NCBI RefSeq assembly: GCF_001649575.2
Contig: NC_051433.1
Coordinates: 14,197,501 to 14,261,500 of the forward strand
Length of the DNA: 64,000 nucleotides
DNA from: Kryptolebias marmoratus
Taxonomy: Eukaryota; Chordata; Actinopteri; Cyprinodontiformes; Rivulidae
Direction of reading: 5' to 3'
Shown: positions 51,068 to 64,000 of the stretch, in pieces
Numbering within the stretch: the first letter of the stretch is position 1
Layout of the letters: each line of letters starts with the position of its first letter
Notes under the pieces: generated by a model
What the model was told of the DNA's origin: nothing
The model's database searches: none
The model's input: the letters and a program-made list of their open reading frames with translations, nothing else
Made by a program: the position numbers and the translations under genes

Positions 51068-52857
51068 CAGTGGTGGAAAGTAACGAAGTTCAAGTACTTC
51101 GTTACTGTACTTAAGTACAATTTTCGTGTATCTGTACTTTACTTAAGTAGATTTAATAATGGATACTTTCTACTTTTACTCCACTACATTTTACAGTAAG
51201 TATCTGTACTTTCTACTTCACTACATTTCTACAAAACCGTCGCGTTACTCGTTGCATCCAAGTCGCATTTCAGTATTTTGATTTGTTCATTAGTTTGAAA
51301 GTATCCAATGGCGAGAGAGGAATCAGTCCACTGAACCAATGCAAATCAAGAAAGAACCATTAGGCCCTCCCTCAAGAAGAGCAAAGCAGTACGCAGCACC
51401 TGCAGAATCACTAACACCCGGAATGGAGTCCGGTGATAGACAACCAGAAGACCAGCGCCACCCATGGCCTTATTTAAAAGATTAATTTGAAATAACTGGG
51501 TCAAGTTTACCTTAAAGTGGCCAACTCTCTGCTATTCCTGTATCGATTTGATACAGTAGAGGCTTCTGCACTTCCCATATCTGTGCCTTCTGTCACTTTT
51601 TTCAGCAGTTAAAATGGTTTAATCCGTTGTTAACACATCGTAAACTGCTTTTTTGAGCCGCCTTTAAATGCAGCATGAGCGCTAAGACGCTAGCTGGGTT
51701 TACAAATGTGGGGCAGCGAAGGACACCTGCTGCTGTGCAGAGCTGCTCAGGTCAGGGACGTGCGGTCAGGGAGCAGCGAGCCTCACCTCACCTCTGATTG
51801 CGCAATCAATCACAAACTGGGTTGATACATGAAATTAGCCCGTGCCTGTTGCCGTACTGCTGCATGTCGCCAATATAATGGTTTATATACCCTCGTTTTC
51901 CACAGTCTGGTTAATGTCTTTAACCATTTACGTTTAATGTTTGTTAGTAACATATTTAGTTTTGCTGATGGGACATAAAACCGTGGTGAAAAGGCACAGG
52001 GTGAGGCAGGCAGTACTCTGCCGCACTGAAGGGGGCGCACGTGAGCCAACGGGAGCTTGTTGCTGCGCTGTCTCTTTACCCAGAGGGGAGTGAGAGTCAC
52101 GTGCACTGCTGCCAGCCGTTAAGTTTTGTTTTGCTCCATTGGACTGCCAAAACGGTAATTGTAACGTTTTTTCTTATCTTATCTTTAATACTACTATGTG
52201 TGTGCGCGTGTGTGAGTGCGTGAGAGACAGACAGACAGACAGTGTGTGAAGAACGCTGATGAGATATGAAATAACCAGCAGCCAATTGAATAAGCTACCC
52301 TTTTGGGTTTATATATTTGTAAATCTGACTCTAAATGAGTCAGTGCCTCACCAACCATGAACCTCACNNNNNNNNNNNNNNNNNNNNNNNNNNNNNNNNN
52401 NNNNNNNNNNNNNNNNNNNNNNNNNNNNNNNNNNNNNNNNNNNNNNNNNNNNNNNNNNNNNNNNNNNNNNNNNNNNNNNNNNNNNNNNNNNNNNNNNNNN
52501 NNNNNNNNNNNNNNNNNNNNNNNNTTTTTTACTGGTCTGTAATCTAATCAGAAATGTCATGTTTTCATTAGCTGTAAGCAACAAATCATCAGCATTGTTC
52601 ATTAAAATGGTACATTACTGATGTATTAAAATTAAATACAATAGGTACACTTAAGGACATTGTATTAGCCTTTAGGTAATACAGTCGACAAGTACTTTTA
52701 CTTTTAATACTTAAGTAGTTTTAAAAGCCAGTACTTTTTTTACTTTTACTTAAGTACAAATGTTAATGTGGTACTTTTACTTTTACTTGAGTACATTTGT
52801 GTCTGTGTATTTGTACTTTTACTTAAGTACATTGTTTGAGTACTTTCTCCACCACTG
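51068..52857. mobile_element. hAT transposon, deletion derivative, with perfect TSD and assembly gap
   Basis: The ends CAGTGGTGGAAAGTA and CCACCACTG are inverted repeats, and both flanks carry the identical 8-bp gctaaacc (51060-51067 and 52858-52865). Both subterminal regions are packed with short tacttaagtac and tacttt motifs, as usual for transposase-binding ends. Near 51423 an ATG opens a 20-codon remnant with HPWPYLKD, resembling the N-terminus of fish hAT transposases, closed by TAA at 51483. No other transposase sequence is seen. The gap at 52368-52524 hides part of the interior. Confidence 0.9.
52368..52524. other. assembly gap (157 N)
   Basis: A run of N inside the hAT element. It follows GTGTGTGCGCG and GACA simple repeats at about 52196-52243 and probably reflects a repeat that assembly could not cross. 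Frames reported across it have no meaning. Confidence 1.
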
Positions 52858-52869
52858 GCTAAACCCAAA

Positions 52870-55599
52870 ATGATATCCTTTATTCTGAAAAAGCTCTTAC
52901 CAGGATGTAGCAGCTAAAACAAACCCCATAAAGAGTTTAATGAACTTTGATTGGACACTTCTTTTTTGTTTGTTGGAGAGACAGGAAAAAAACGTAAGAG
53001 GGTACATTTCCAAAAGTTACGAAAAGTTTCCCGTGATCCAAAGGTTCCTCTAATGTGCTTTTCATAAATGATCGCCCACTTGGAGAGCAAATAAATGAGT
53101 GCGCCATACATGAGTGAACATAATTTGTGTCGGGCAGATCATGACAGCAGATTAAGGTGCAGCTCAGACGAAAATATAAGCTCACACATGGAAGACACCA
53201 TGTCTCCACACATTTCTGATTTCTTTTTAGAGCTTTTGTTTAAATCTATAGATGGTAAAACCATATTTATCACCCACCACTAAAAAGCAAAAAGGCAGGT
53301 TATGTTTTTTAACTTTGCGTTTTTGTCCTCTAGTTTACAAGACAGAGACATCTCTACAACAGTGACACTGATTTTCACTAAGCTTTGATACAGATCCTAT
53401 AATTCTCTAGAGACGCACAACCACCTTGAGGAGCCTCCAACTTTCCTTCTTTTGTAACCTCAAGGTTAATGTCTGCGTTTATAAAAGAAAAAGCTGGAAA
53501 TGTACATGGCACAAACTTAGTATTTGTTTGAAAAGATGATTCCTAGATACTAACATCTAGAGTTTGGAAGAATAAACACAATGCCATGTCCTGATATATA
53601 ATACAGCCTTTTGTTACAACATCTGAACTCAATAATATATATTTCGAAAACAATAAAATGTGCAATTGTTTTTTTTTTGTTTTTTTTTTAAATCGGATTG
53701 AAGGAGATGTATCAATGGTCACAGATTTGACTGAAAGCAACTCCTGATGTCTCCTTTAATTGTGGAAAATAAATCCTAAACCACAATCTGCAGTTAAAAA
53801 ATGAGGAGGTATGTTGAAGGGAATTATGAACACCCAGAGGCGAAATACAACACTTCACAACGGGACGATCGCATCATCACAATCGGCCTAATCTGACACG
53901 CTGAGTGAGGGGTTTTTTTTCCTTTAACTGTGCCTGGCTGTCATTTAAAGAAGCTGCTGCTCTGAAAACGACTGAAGAAGCCGTGGTCCTGTGAGGAGTG
54001 AGAATCACTGAAAGCACACCTCCTCCTCGGGGGGGAAGGACGCAGATAAGGCTGCAGAGCAGCAGTGAATAATGAAAGGAAGACAGATTGTTCATTCAGT
54101 CCTGCATTCACACCGACAGCCAACAACTTTGATAGACCCTCCTGCGAACTGTGACCTCCAGCTGCAGGTTTGTAAGTCTATTTCAAACATGCGCTTCTTT
54201 ACTATATTCTGAAGGCACCTGAACATGTTGGCTTCCTGAAAATGTCATGTTTGACACATTTATATTATATGCAAAGAAGTGCAATCTCAATGTGGTATTT
54301 TTTCATACTTTTGTTTGTAGAAAAATATTTGTTTCAAATTGTTCCAGTAGTTTGCAAATGTCTCCAATCAGCCAACAATCAGGATCTAAGTGTAAACGGT
54401 TGTTTGAAATCCTGTACAGACCAACCTGTTTACAAATTAACACTTCTACTATGGACATGTACAGCCACTAAAAAGGCACAGAAATGCACCACGGTCAGCA
54501 GTGTTTACGATTAAGAAGCATAGGCATTTCCTTTTCACACCAACTCCTAAATTTCTCCTATTGCTAATTCAAGGCTGATGTGAATTATCACTACAATATG
54601 CCATGTAGAAAGTCTGGCCCTGTATGCCACTTAATGCTCTGTTCAATTTCACACAAACACGGGCAAATTACAGCTCTGTTATGTCGTTTATGCTGGACAA
54701 GAGCCTAAGTTGCTTCATTAAAAAGGTTAGAAAACATACCCATATACCCATCTCCCTTTTTCTCATCCAGGCACAAAAACAGCTATATCTATTTATATTC
54801 TTAGGTGGAAGATTTTTCACAATAACCCCCAACACAAGAAAAAGAAATTACCACTAAAGCTTGGCGACTCGTGGTGACAATTGGTGACAGTCTCCAGAGT
54901 TTCCTCTGGTCTCTTTACTCCCACTGCACTATTTCAGCCACACAGCCCACCCTCATCACACTTCACCATAACCTTCTCTCCCCTTCCTCTGTGGAAAAAG
55001 ACAAAAACTCTACTTCACACCTCAGTAGAGGTGTCCAATTCAGACTGTCCCTCATGGTCACACACCCCTCCCCCCAGAACAGAGTATTGTCTTTCCGCCT
55101 GCAACAACACTATTTTTGGCATTCGTCTCAGCAAGCCCAGGCTTCCTCCATCACCTTTTTGTTTCTATGCCCAAGTGGAACAGCCTATAGACAGCTTGCT
55201 GGAAGTAGCAGAGGTCTAAGGGCTGAAAATGGTGATGCTACAAAAGCTCGGAGCTGGAAGAGCAGAAGGCAGGGGGGTTTGATGCTAACTCTCCGCGCAC
55301 CGATGCAATCAATACGAACAAACAGTTGATGAGCTACACGTGTAGTGACTCTGTCAGCAGCTGGTGTGGTCTCCAGAGGTGCTCCAAAATTGATCTGGTG
55401 AGCTGGCAAGAGGTGAGAAGCAATAAGAACAGCTAAATCCCAAATGCAGATAAAAACCTTCCAGTTGCGTTTTCATTTTCTTTGTCTAAGCTTGATGCTT
55501 TTGGACATGCAGCAGGAAAGAAAGTGAAAACTGGTGAGATGACAACAAAACTATTAAAAATACCACTGATGCTTTGTTTGACTAAACAATGCATGCAAA
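52870..55599. other. unassigned stretch
   Basis: Contains a 152-codon plus-strand frame (54871-55329), overlapped by two other frames, in a Ser/His/Gln-rich region. No family was recognised and no convincing splice context was seen. Confidence 0.45.
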
Positions 55600-56160
55600 C
55601 TAAAAACTGCTGGGTTGTTTTGATAACTCAATCGCGGGGTCAAAGCTGTTGGGTCAGAGTTTGGGTTGGGTCAAAATGTTTGATCAAGTGGTTGGATCAG
55701 AGATGAGCCATGTCAGTCCTTCACAGTCCACAGTGTGAACCTGACTGGACCTCTGCTTTAGGATGTAATAAGTAAAGATAGGATGATAAAACAAGACCAT
55801 GTAAGGAGAACATTAATCTGGTTGGCTTTGTTAGAAACTTAGTTTACCCTAAACAGTGAGTTTGGCTTCCTTAAATAACATTAGTTGGTGTCAGCTAGCT
55901 GACCGTAATCGCTGTTAGCACCACTACATTAAGTTGTGATTATCTAATAACCCAGTTTTTGGGATTTGATTTTTACCATAACTTTTTATTAGCTTGTGTT
56001 TAACAAATTAGTCATTTTAACCCATTTTTTGGGTGGAACTTAATCCCAGTATGCCTGGCTGGTCTAATAACCCAACCTGCTGAATTAAAACTATCCAGGG
56101 TTGGCTCTGACCCAGCACTGGGTTATAAACTCGGTTGTTTTTAACCCATCACAAGCACCT
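55600..56160. repeat. repeat with many tgggtt / aaccca words
   Basis: The left end carries ctgggttgtttt and gggttgggtcaaaatg; the right end carries ttttaacccattttttgggt and cagcactgggttataaac. The short word and its complement recur about a dozen times, as in the subterminal regions of fish non-autonomous DNA transposons. Confidence 0.55.
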
Positions 56161-56164
56161 GGTT

Positions 56165-58202
56165 GTGGTGCTCACACGTGCCACAAACATGCATCCTGGG
56201 GGATTTAGTCATGAGTGGGGAGCTTTAAGTACCAGCGTTCACACCTGGGCAATAAAACCATCTCGAGTGATCAGATGTGTGCTACCCTCTCTACACATAA
56301 ATAAACATGAGGCCACGTCCCACAATGGGCTGTCAGCTGAGCAACAAACAGGACATCAGCAGATCCGCTGATATTTCTGTAAAGTCACAAAGAAATTCTC
56401 AAGTATATTAATATTCTGACATCAACACAGTTTAGTAGGATTATTAACACAACTCCTGATCAGCTTAAATAAGCAGTCTATTAGATGTGATGTGGGAGAG
56501 ATAAAAAAAAACAAAATTATTTATGCTTTCACAGAGCTCAGTGTCTCTCTCAGTGCAAAGACACTGAAAATGTAACTCCTGAAGTCCACAGCAGTAAAAC
56601 ACCTGACAATGTGCTGGCAGCTGGCAGCTGTTTTCTACACAACGAAGGTGAACATGTGACATAACACTTCTCAGCTTCTAATTATGTGATTGACACAGCA
56701 CATTATTACAGTGACCGAAGCAGCTACAATCAGCTCCAGAAAGAATAACAACAACCATCAGATTACGGAGGAATGTATCATACAGCGCAAATCCAACAAT
56801 CAATATCATTTTGACAAAATAGGCACAGTTATTAACAAAAGTAACAATAATTACTTCATAATTACTTGGTCAAAAAAAATGACTGTCTTTAGAATATTCC
56901 TGCAGATAGTTGTTTAATCATCTTACAGTTGATTTGAACAAACCTGCTCATTAAATACATTTTTTAAAACCAGGAAACATCCAGTTAATAACTCTACTGC
57001 GTACAGTTCGGTAAGTGCTCCTTCAGTGTGGCTTTGGGCACTTTGTGTTCAGACTACTAAATTAATTAGGATAAACATAAACACAACCTCTGAGTGAAGC
57101 AGTCTCCAGTCCGTCTTGAGAGCACTCATGCCTGTGTTCAGCACCGACCAAAAGTCATCAGATGGCCCAGGACGGATGTTAGAGCCACATCTGAACGGGC
57201 CCACAGAGAAGGCCGTTTAAAGAATGGCTCTCTTCTAACACATCACAACGGGGTTGGTTTAATTTCATTTGACTGTACAGTGCTCAACGAGACACAAACT
57301 AATTTCAATTCACAAAAGAATTTCTGCAAAGCTTAACAACTGTTTAATACCAACAGCTTGGATGTAAAGACTACTACAGTGGCTTACTTGAAACTAATAA
57401 AAATAGTAACTCATAGTAGCTGTACTAAATAGCATCCCTGTATGGTATAGATCAGAAACTAATAATGTCTTCAAACTAATATAATTTTAACCTACTTCCT
57501 CTTATATCATTGCACAACAGTGACGTTTTAGTGATAGACAAAGCTTTTAAACCACCATGTACGCTTCAGTGTCGGACTGACACAGAGCCAACGGCACAGC
57601 GGTGCACCCCGCGAGCTTCCACATATAGCCTGACATGCAACGCCCAGACATGTAATTATACGTTGCAGCGGCATGCGCCATAACAACCGAGACCGAACCG
57701 CTTGTTTACACGCTTCGCTCTCATATATTTCACCCCTGTGGAACACCAGGGTGAAAGGCAACACGCTGCAGTTGAATGAAGTTTGCTTATAATACGAAGA
57801 TAATACACCAGTAATCAGCCTGCAGCTCCTTTTCCAAATTTTAATAGCTCTACCAGTAAATGTAAACATGTGAATATATATAGTTTTTGCATTGCATTGT
57901 AGCTTTATTGCACCTGACTGTTATTCAAGATTGGCTCCATATTCCTACAGCAAGTTATATTCAGTAAGTTTTGTTTTCAGCTGGCATTGCTGCTTCAGAA
58001 ACTGTGCTGGCAATTAGAGCTTTTAGTGGCCAAAACTGGAGACTGAAACGGATCCAAATACTCACACAGATGTTCATCTGTGAAGTAAGCACTCTTGAAA
58101 GCTCAGCGCTCATTTGACATTAAAGCCAAACTTTGGCTTTACTCACAAGCAAAGAGTGAGGCACTTTTTTCTGTGAGCTAGTTTCTTCTCTTCTCTTTAA
58201 CA

Positions 58203-58243
<41 letters not shown>

Positions 58244-60320
58244 GCAAGTGTCCTAAAAGGAAATATGAGTAAAAGTACCATTGTTCCCACATACAGCATC
58301 ACACAGACACCAACCTGGACTGTTAGGATTATTTTAAAAAACACAATCCCACAATATATGAAGTTCAATTCATTTTTCTGACAGTATTTCTTTATAAATA
58401 ACATTATTAACTAAAATAAAAATCTGGCAGTGTGAAACAGGCTTCTCTCATGCCATTTCCCACTCACACACAAACTCACACACACACACACCTCTCTATT
58501 ATTCTGGTGGCAACTGGTCATGTTAGTGTGACGTTTTTTTTTTTGTGAATTACTAAAATATTTTTTAAAATAAAAATATTTTTACTGGGTTTGACCTTGT
58601 GACTTCTACTTATGACTTTAAACACAACATAAGTATGAAATGACGCCGTCACTTGAACTGACAGACAGGGCAGTGATGGGATAATCTGATTTATAATCAC
58701 TTAAAGGAATCCAAGAGATGATGTGACGTTAAACTTTAAAATAAAAACAGCTCTGCTCCAACACTTCTGTTCAGTGGTTTTAGTTTTGATAACTAATTCT
58801 ACTCTTTCTCCCTGTGGACACAAGATCTAAAACTGCTTCTTCAGACTGACGGGGTTTTTTTGTTTTCACACCTTTGATAATAATTCAGATTAAACATTAA
58901 AAAGTCTCTCTTTACAGAAATAGGTTTTAACTACAACACACAGCAGTGAAACCACAAAAGGAGAGAAGTTCCCAATGTTTTGTTTTTTTTTGCTGAGGTG
59001 TTTTTGCTTGTGATTTAGAGAGTCGTCTTTATAAGACTGGATGCTTTCAACATTGTACTCTATCCTTCTCCACTACAGCAGCTGCGGACTGATTTAGACA
59101 TGAATGAACAGCTGGTGTTTATGGAGGAACATCTTAACAGGTTTTATGAACTATACTGGAGCTTGTGAAATGACTGAAACTCCAAAAAAAGTTAGTATTT
59201 GATCAGTCTGCAGTGCCTAATGCTACAAGACCCAGCATTAAAGTACTGTCTCCCAACCAGAGCAGTGTGGTGGTCACAAGTCTCACAAATACTTTAACTC
59301 CTGTTGCCTGAGGTGAAAACCCACGAGGGAGAAGCTTGCACCTTTTGCAAGGTAGCTAATTCTGAGATTTCTTGGAGAAAGTTGAAATTTGGCAAGAGTA
59401 TGAAAGAAATTTTCACCAAAAATTATCACTATGTATGTCTTTGGGGCCTAAAATAAACAAATACCAGTAAAGGAAATCGTTGCTTTAAACCTGTTTTGAG
59501 ATTATTCTGGCAACAACTCAAGAAACAGTATAAATCCATTTGACAAACTTTTGCAGACGTTTGCTGTAAATTTGTCTGAAACGTTAAAGCTTTACAATGT
59601 AGTGACCCGTTGCAGTGAAAGCAAGACACGGAAATACACAGAGATGAAGAGCAAACTGAACGGTCATTAATTTTATACAGTCAGACAGAATCTTCGTCTA
59701 ATTGTGATCTTAATCTGAGAGCCTGTGTTGAAGATATTCACATCTCTATTCCAATGAGATGCAATTAGGAAGGAGGGGATGCAGAGCGTGGCTGTGACAC
59801 GGAAATAAAATGGGCTCCCTGTACTTCTGTAGGCCTCTCATGCACTGAAAATCTTAAATATACACCGCATAATAACTCTCTGCCTGCTTGCTGCAGTTTC
59901 TTTGCACCAGAGGGCATGCAGTGTGACCAGGAATTCTTTCAAGAGTCACTCCCTAGAAAGAGCTAAATAGGTAAAATATATTCATTTATAAAAGCCATAT
60001 ATTGAGAAGTTTCAGCTTTCACAAAAACAAAACCAGGACCAGATTGTCAGAACTGTGAGTATCTCGCCGTGGCAGCCTCATACAGACACATAGTCAATGG
60101 ATTTATTCTGTTTCGATTTAATTAAAAATATCAAAAGACTTCAGCAGAAAAAGACTTCATTAATCTACCACTAATGTGATAAATGTTGGTGTAGTGAGGG
60201 TTTTCTTTTTTGTCCAGTGTTTTATGACATTGGACAAAAGGCTGAAGCAACAGCCAGGGCACGTTAGGACAAAGCCCTGTGCAGGGAAGGAAGGCGATAA
60301 CCAGGGATGAAAATTATTCC
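56165..60320. other. unassigned stretch
   Basis: AT-rich with AT and CA microsatellites. The CpG-richer patch at 57540-57770 is open on minus for 113 codons but unrecognised. Confidence 0.45.
58205..58241. repeat. (AT)n microsatellite
   Basis: A perfect self-complementary dinucleotide array of 37 bp. A (CA)n array follows at about 58474-58491. Confidence 0.95.
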
Positions 60321-60324
60321 TTAC

Positions 60325-60532
60325 GCGCATCAAAATTCACAATCCTCACAGGGTCCCAGAGCTCTGTTGGCCACGATTTACATGATCCGTTGTCCTTCAT
60401 GAGGTTCGGACCTGCCCGGCCTTGTAGACCAAGAAAAGAGCCATCAGGCAGTCTACTGCCTCTGGATGAATAAACCATGTGTACCCATCCTTGGCAGGTG
60501 GAGATTGCGCAGGCCGAAATGAACTCATCTTG
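60325..60532 (-). other. candidate minus-strand exon, unrecognised
   Basis: The acceptor TTTTTGTTGTATTCCAG, minus strand, opens at 60532 and a possible donor GCGC|GTAAGG closes at 60325. Frame 1 is open over all 208 bases (69 codons plus one base), with several Cys and Trp codons. A second frame is open for about 45 codons. Neither resembles TEX264 or any family I know. It may be an exon of a gene continuing right, a noncoding RNA exon, or chance. Confidence 0.25.
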
Positions 60533-61429
60533 CTGGAATACAACAAAAAGTGACTTTACAATGCCTACTTTTCCCTCCAAATTATTGAACAAACTTTTAC
60601 TTTGTACAGTATATTAGTTAGTAAACATCAGCTTGACTAAATGTGTCTTTTAGCTGCACTTTCATATTAAAAATGTAAAAATAGGTTGGAAATCAATTTA
60701 TTTTCACACAAATTTGAGAATGTAGAACTAGTTTGATTTTTTTGGTCACCTTGGCTTCAGTGTATTTTTCTCTAAACGCCTGGTAAAACTGATTGGAGCA
60801 AGTCTCAGCTTATTTTTTTGCAGCTCACAGCTTTCCCCTCCATTTTTTTTTTTTTTTTGCAAGATGCATGGATCTTTGAAGAGCCCCCAGAGCAGAACAG
60901 CATGCCACCGAAATCCTCCTTGTGTCTCGTTTGCACAACGTGACATCTGCGAAACTAGAGGGCCTTTCACAAGCGCTGCCAAGTCGTGGTGACCATCAAA
61001 CGGATCAGCACAGCCTTGAAAACGTACAAAGAGGGGCAAAACAAAAGACCGTCTTACAGTTCCTGAATACAGCATTTAAATATGCATTCATCACACAGCT
61101 CTAATCTCTGCACAAATCAGGTACTTAACCAGGATTCAGTCATCCAAGTTTCAGCTTCACTTCTTTTGCCTTTAATTTACGTGGATATTTTACTTGTGCA
61201 GAATTAAAGCATAGTGGGAGGTATGAATGCTTCCATAGTGACAAACATGTCTCGCTCTCTCTTTAGCCCACAATTTGGATTGTTAGGCAACAATCTTCTT
61301 CTATATATTATTTTAGGTATACAAGTTCTTCTAAGGGTTGTTAAATGTATGTTCATTTAAATTAAGCAATTACTGTTATATTTTGTGAAATGAAAAATAC
61401 ATTTTCGACTGCCTGATCTCATTCTTTTC

Positions 61430-61835
61430 GGTAGTGACTGAAAAGACGAGATCGTGGGTACAGGTGGTCAAAATGAGGTTTGTCCGCAGCGCAGCTGGGC
61501 TCTCCCTTAGAGATAGGGTGAGAAGTTTGGTTATGTGGGAGGGACTCGAAGTGGAGCTGCTGCTCCTCCACATCGAGAGGAGCCAGCTGAGTTGGTTTGG
61601 GCATCTGGCGAGGATGTCCCCTGGACACCTCCTTATGGAGGTGTTCCGGGCATGTCCAACTGGGAAGAGACCCCAGGGAAGACCCAGGACACTCTAATGG
61701 CCTGAGAACACCTTCAAATCTTCTTGGAAGAGGTGTCTGTGGAAAGAAATGTCTGAGCTTCTCTGCTCAAGCTGCTGCCCCCGCGATCCGACTCCGGAAC
61801 AAGCGATAGGAAATGGATGGATGAATGGATGGATG
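61430..61835 (+). mobile_element. LINE 3' end with ATGG tail (copy 2)
   Basis: Carries AGLSLRDRVRSLVMWEGLEV, then WFGHLARMSPGHLLMEVFRA and RPQGRPRT, followed by the usual stop-rich end and a tail of ATGG and ATGA units. It is better preserved than the copy at 5041 and 5' truncated. It shares the phrase gagctgctgctcctc with that copy. Confidence 0.87.
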
Positions 61836-61839
61836 AAAA

Positions 61840-64000
61840 ATACATATTGGCCAAAAAGGGGAAAAAAAGATTGTGTTGTATTTCTGACACTGGCTAATCC
61901 GAAATACCCAAAAAATTGGCATCAGGCAAAAGAAAACATCACACTGGTCGACCTCTAGACTGTCGACCAACACTGGAGAGAAAAGCTTCTCAAAGCTAAA
62001 ACTTGATGCCACAAGACAGACTTTGTTCATTCACTCTTCTGTCAGTTGAGAAGGATGATGCATTCAAACTGGATTACAAGGATTACAAGTCCAAGACGGC
62101 AAAGGCAGTAGTTTTTTCTTACTCAGTGTATTATGTCGAGTCAGATTTAGTCTTTTTTTTGTTCAATTTATGTCGCTAGCAGAAGGCTGCACACATGCTG
62201 CTCTATTATCAATGCTTATTTGTTTAAAACTGTATTAGTTATTCTGAATTTATCCTAAGTTGTGTAACTAAGACAGGCCTAATGACCAGTTTGAAAAATC
62301 CAAAATCTGAAAAAGAGAGCTGGTGAAAAGCAGGAATAAAAATACACCACACAATTAGAAGGAAACCTTTAAGTGTAGCTGCTCATGGTTAAAGTCTATA
62401 GGCCAAGCTGACACATTTTGCTCATAATTTCCAGTTGTACGTGCCTTTTGCAGCTCTTATTAAGACAACATGACAACCATCGCACCACAAAGTCCTCAAA
62501 GCAAAAGAGCCGTCAATATCTAATTAAGGCCCATCTCAGTGGCTAACAGGAGCTTAATTCTGTCTGAGGCTTTTAATTAACCCTCATAAACTCCGCATAA
62601 GCCAAGAAAAGAGTGAATACGAGGACAAACAAACTTCGCTTCTGTGGACACAGTCAATGAAAGCCGAACAAAGAGAAGAAAACAGGAAACTGCAACTAAT
62701 TTTATGACAAATAGCAAGCGTTAAGAGGTACCGAGGATACCAATTTGTTTTCACATCGTCCCCTCCAAGACCAGGGGAAAATCACAGGGAGGGATGAAAC
62801 AATGTCAGCGATGAGACAGAAGTGGTTGGGTCTGTGTTCCAGTCCCCACTGCCCTGCTGCTGTCCACAGGGGTAAGAGCCATGTTTAAGCCACAGGCCAC
62901 CCACTATTAGAGCCCTGTCAGCATGGCACCGAGCAGCCTAATAGATACAATTAACAAACCCCGCTGCTGACAGAGCTCCCATCTGAAGACCCCCGTGTGC
63001 GATGCGAAGGCTGCTTCTGACCTAAAGATTTTTGTTTTTTTATGGGAACAGTGGAAAACGAGCAGAAGTCGAGTCAGAAAATGAAACGGGACTGTGAAGA
63101 ATAAAGAAAAATTTGATTTAGTGAAGAGGGGGAAAAAAAAGTGAAGATAGGACAGACGTTAATGTAACATTGAGTGAAGATAGGTTTGAGAAAAACACTA
63201 TTAGATTAGAGGAAAAAAGGAAGAAAAAGGAATAAGAAAAAGGCAGTAATAAACTTTTTTTCAGGTTTAGTTTGATGATAAACAAACATCAGCTTAAACC
63301 AACTTTTCATTTTGAAGCTACTTTTAAAGTTTATAACAAATTTCAAGCTATTATCAAAATATAGACCTATAAAGCAGAAAAACATTGTGTTTTTATGCTG
63401 ACTCTTTGAAACAATGAATTAAAACCATAACTATAAAAATGTGAAAAAACTTCAATAAAAAGCACCTTTATTTTGCCCATCTCTTTTTATTGGAAAATGT
63501 ATTTCACTTTTTAAACTTCTTCAAAAAAAATTGCTTACTTTTAATCCTTTTCTTTTTTTTAACTTGTTACATAATCTTGTTGCCATCTAAATGATGAGCT
63601 AAACTGCACTCCTTTGACAGAAGCGTTTTAATTATTTAGTGATTCAGAATAAATTGTACAGAGATGTTGGCAGCCAGACCTAGACGGGCCATCTGGAGGA
63701 GTGGGAGTTTTCCTGGTGGGCCAGTCGAACAGTGGGCTGCTGATGAATCGAGCAACAGCAAATATAAAATCAGGCAGAAAAAGAAAAAAATAAATAAAAA
63801 ATCTCAACGCATTTGCTCTTCGGACCAACTGGCTCCGTACAGATGTGAGATCTGCAGCAGCTGAATTTACATCTCAGTTGATTTTATTTATTTAATTTTT
63901 TTGTCCAGACAACTTGTCTTTGATGCACACTTCTTCAATATCCTTCAAACCATGCTGCTACAAAATTAAACCCAAATCTCGACAGGTCTCAATAATCAAA
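61840..64000. other. unassigned right end
   Basis: No gene recognised. 62500-63010 is less AT-biased, with TAATTA-type words and a GC-richer block; see findings. The tex264 N-terminal exons were not found here. Confidence 0.45.

Noticed and set aside
52335..52602. Frames across the N run
   Set aside because: They consist of unknown residues through an assembly gap.
54871..55329. 152-codon plus-strand frame
   Set aside because: The longest unexplained frame, but it overlaps an equally open frame, has low-complexity Ser/Gln/His composition and no recognisable motif.

Overview
The window reads as nuclear DNA of a teleost fish. It is AT-rich, its genes are split by GT-AG introns, and it is full of repeat types typical of teleosts: hAT elements with 8-bp target-site duplications (TSDs), a decayed Tc1/mariner copy, LINE 3' ends running into ATGG tails, and MITEs. 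The species cannot be fixed from sequence alone. There is one assembly gap (157 N, 52368-52524) and one isolated N (27389).

Two protein-coding genes are firmly recognised, both on the minus strand. The first is grm2 (metabotropic glutamate receptor 2, group II). From right to left it has a probable CpG-rich promoter and 5'UTR exon (about 27248-27700), a 10.8-kb intron, the start-codon exon (coding part 15757-16284), a 12.4-kb intron, and an 838-bp exon (2539-3376). Together the coding parts give most of the extracellular glutamate-binding Venus-flytrap domain. The cysteine-rich, seven-helix and C-terminal exons lie beyond the left edge. The second is tex264 (ER-phagy receptor). Its last two coding exons are at 41419-41590 and 32012-32379, and the last carries the LC3-interacting FEEL motif. 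Its N-terminal exons were not found and may lie beyond the right edge. TEX264 followed by GRM2 on the same strand is also the human 3p21.2 arrangement, so the two identifications support each other.

Region by region: 1-27.7 kb is grm2 exons and introns with two LINE 3' pieces, hAT MITEs, a 550-bp MITE-like family and an inverted repeat. 27.7-32 kb is the intergenic spacer with a LINE fragment and another 550-bp copy. 32-41.6 kb is the tex264 3' part, its 9-kb intron holding dimeric and tripled repeats. 41.6-64 kb has no recognised coding exon; it holds the Tc1 remnant, a 1.79-kb hAT element with perfect TSD, microsatellites and another LINE 3' end.

The less explained signals are a pair of plus-strand, splice-flanked open exons (1741-1886 and 5554-5652) antisense to grm2, a minus-strand candidate exon at 60325-60532, and a short upstream ORF in the grm2 leader that depends on which of two acceptors is used. 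I saw no evidence of a wholly new biological system.
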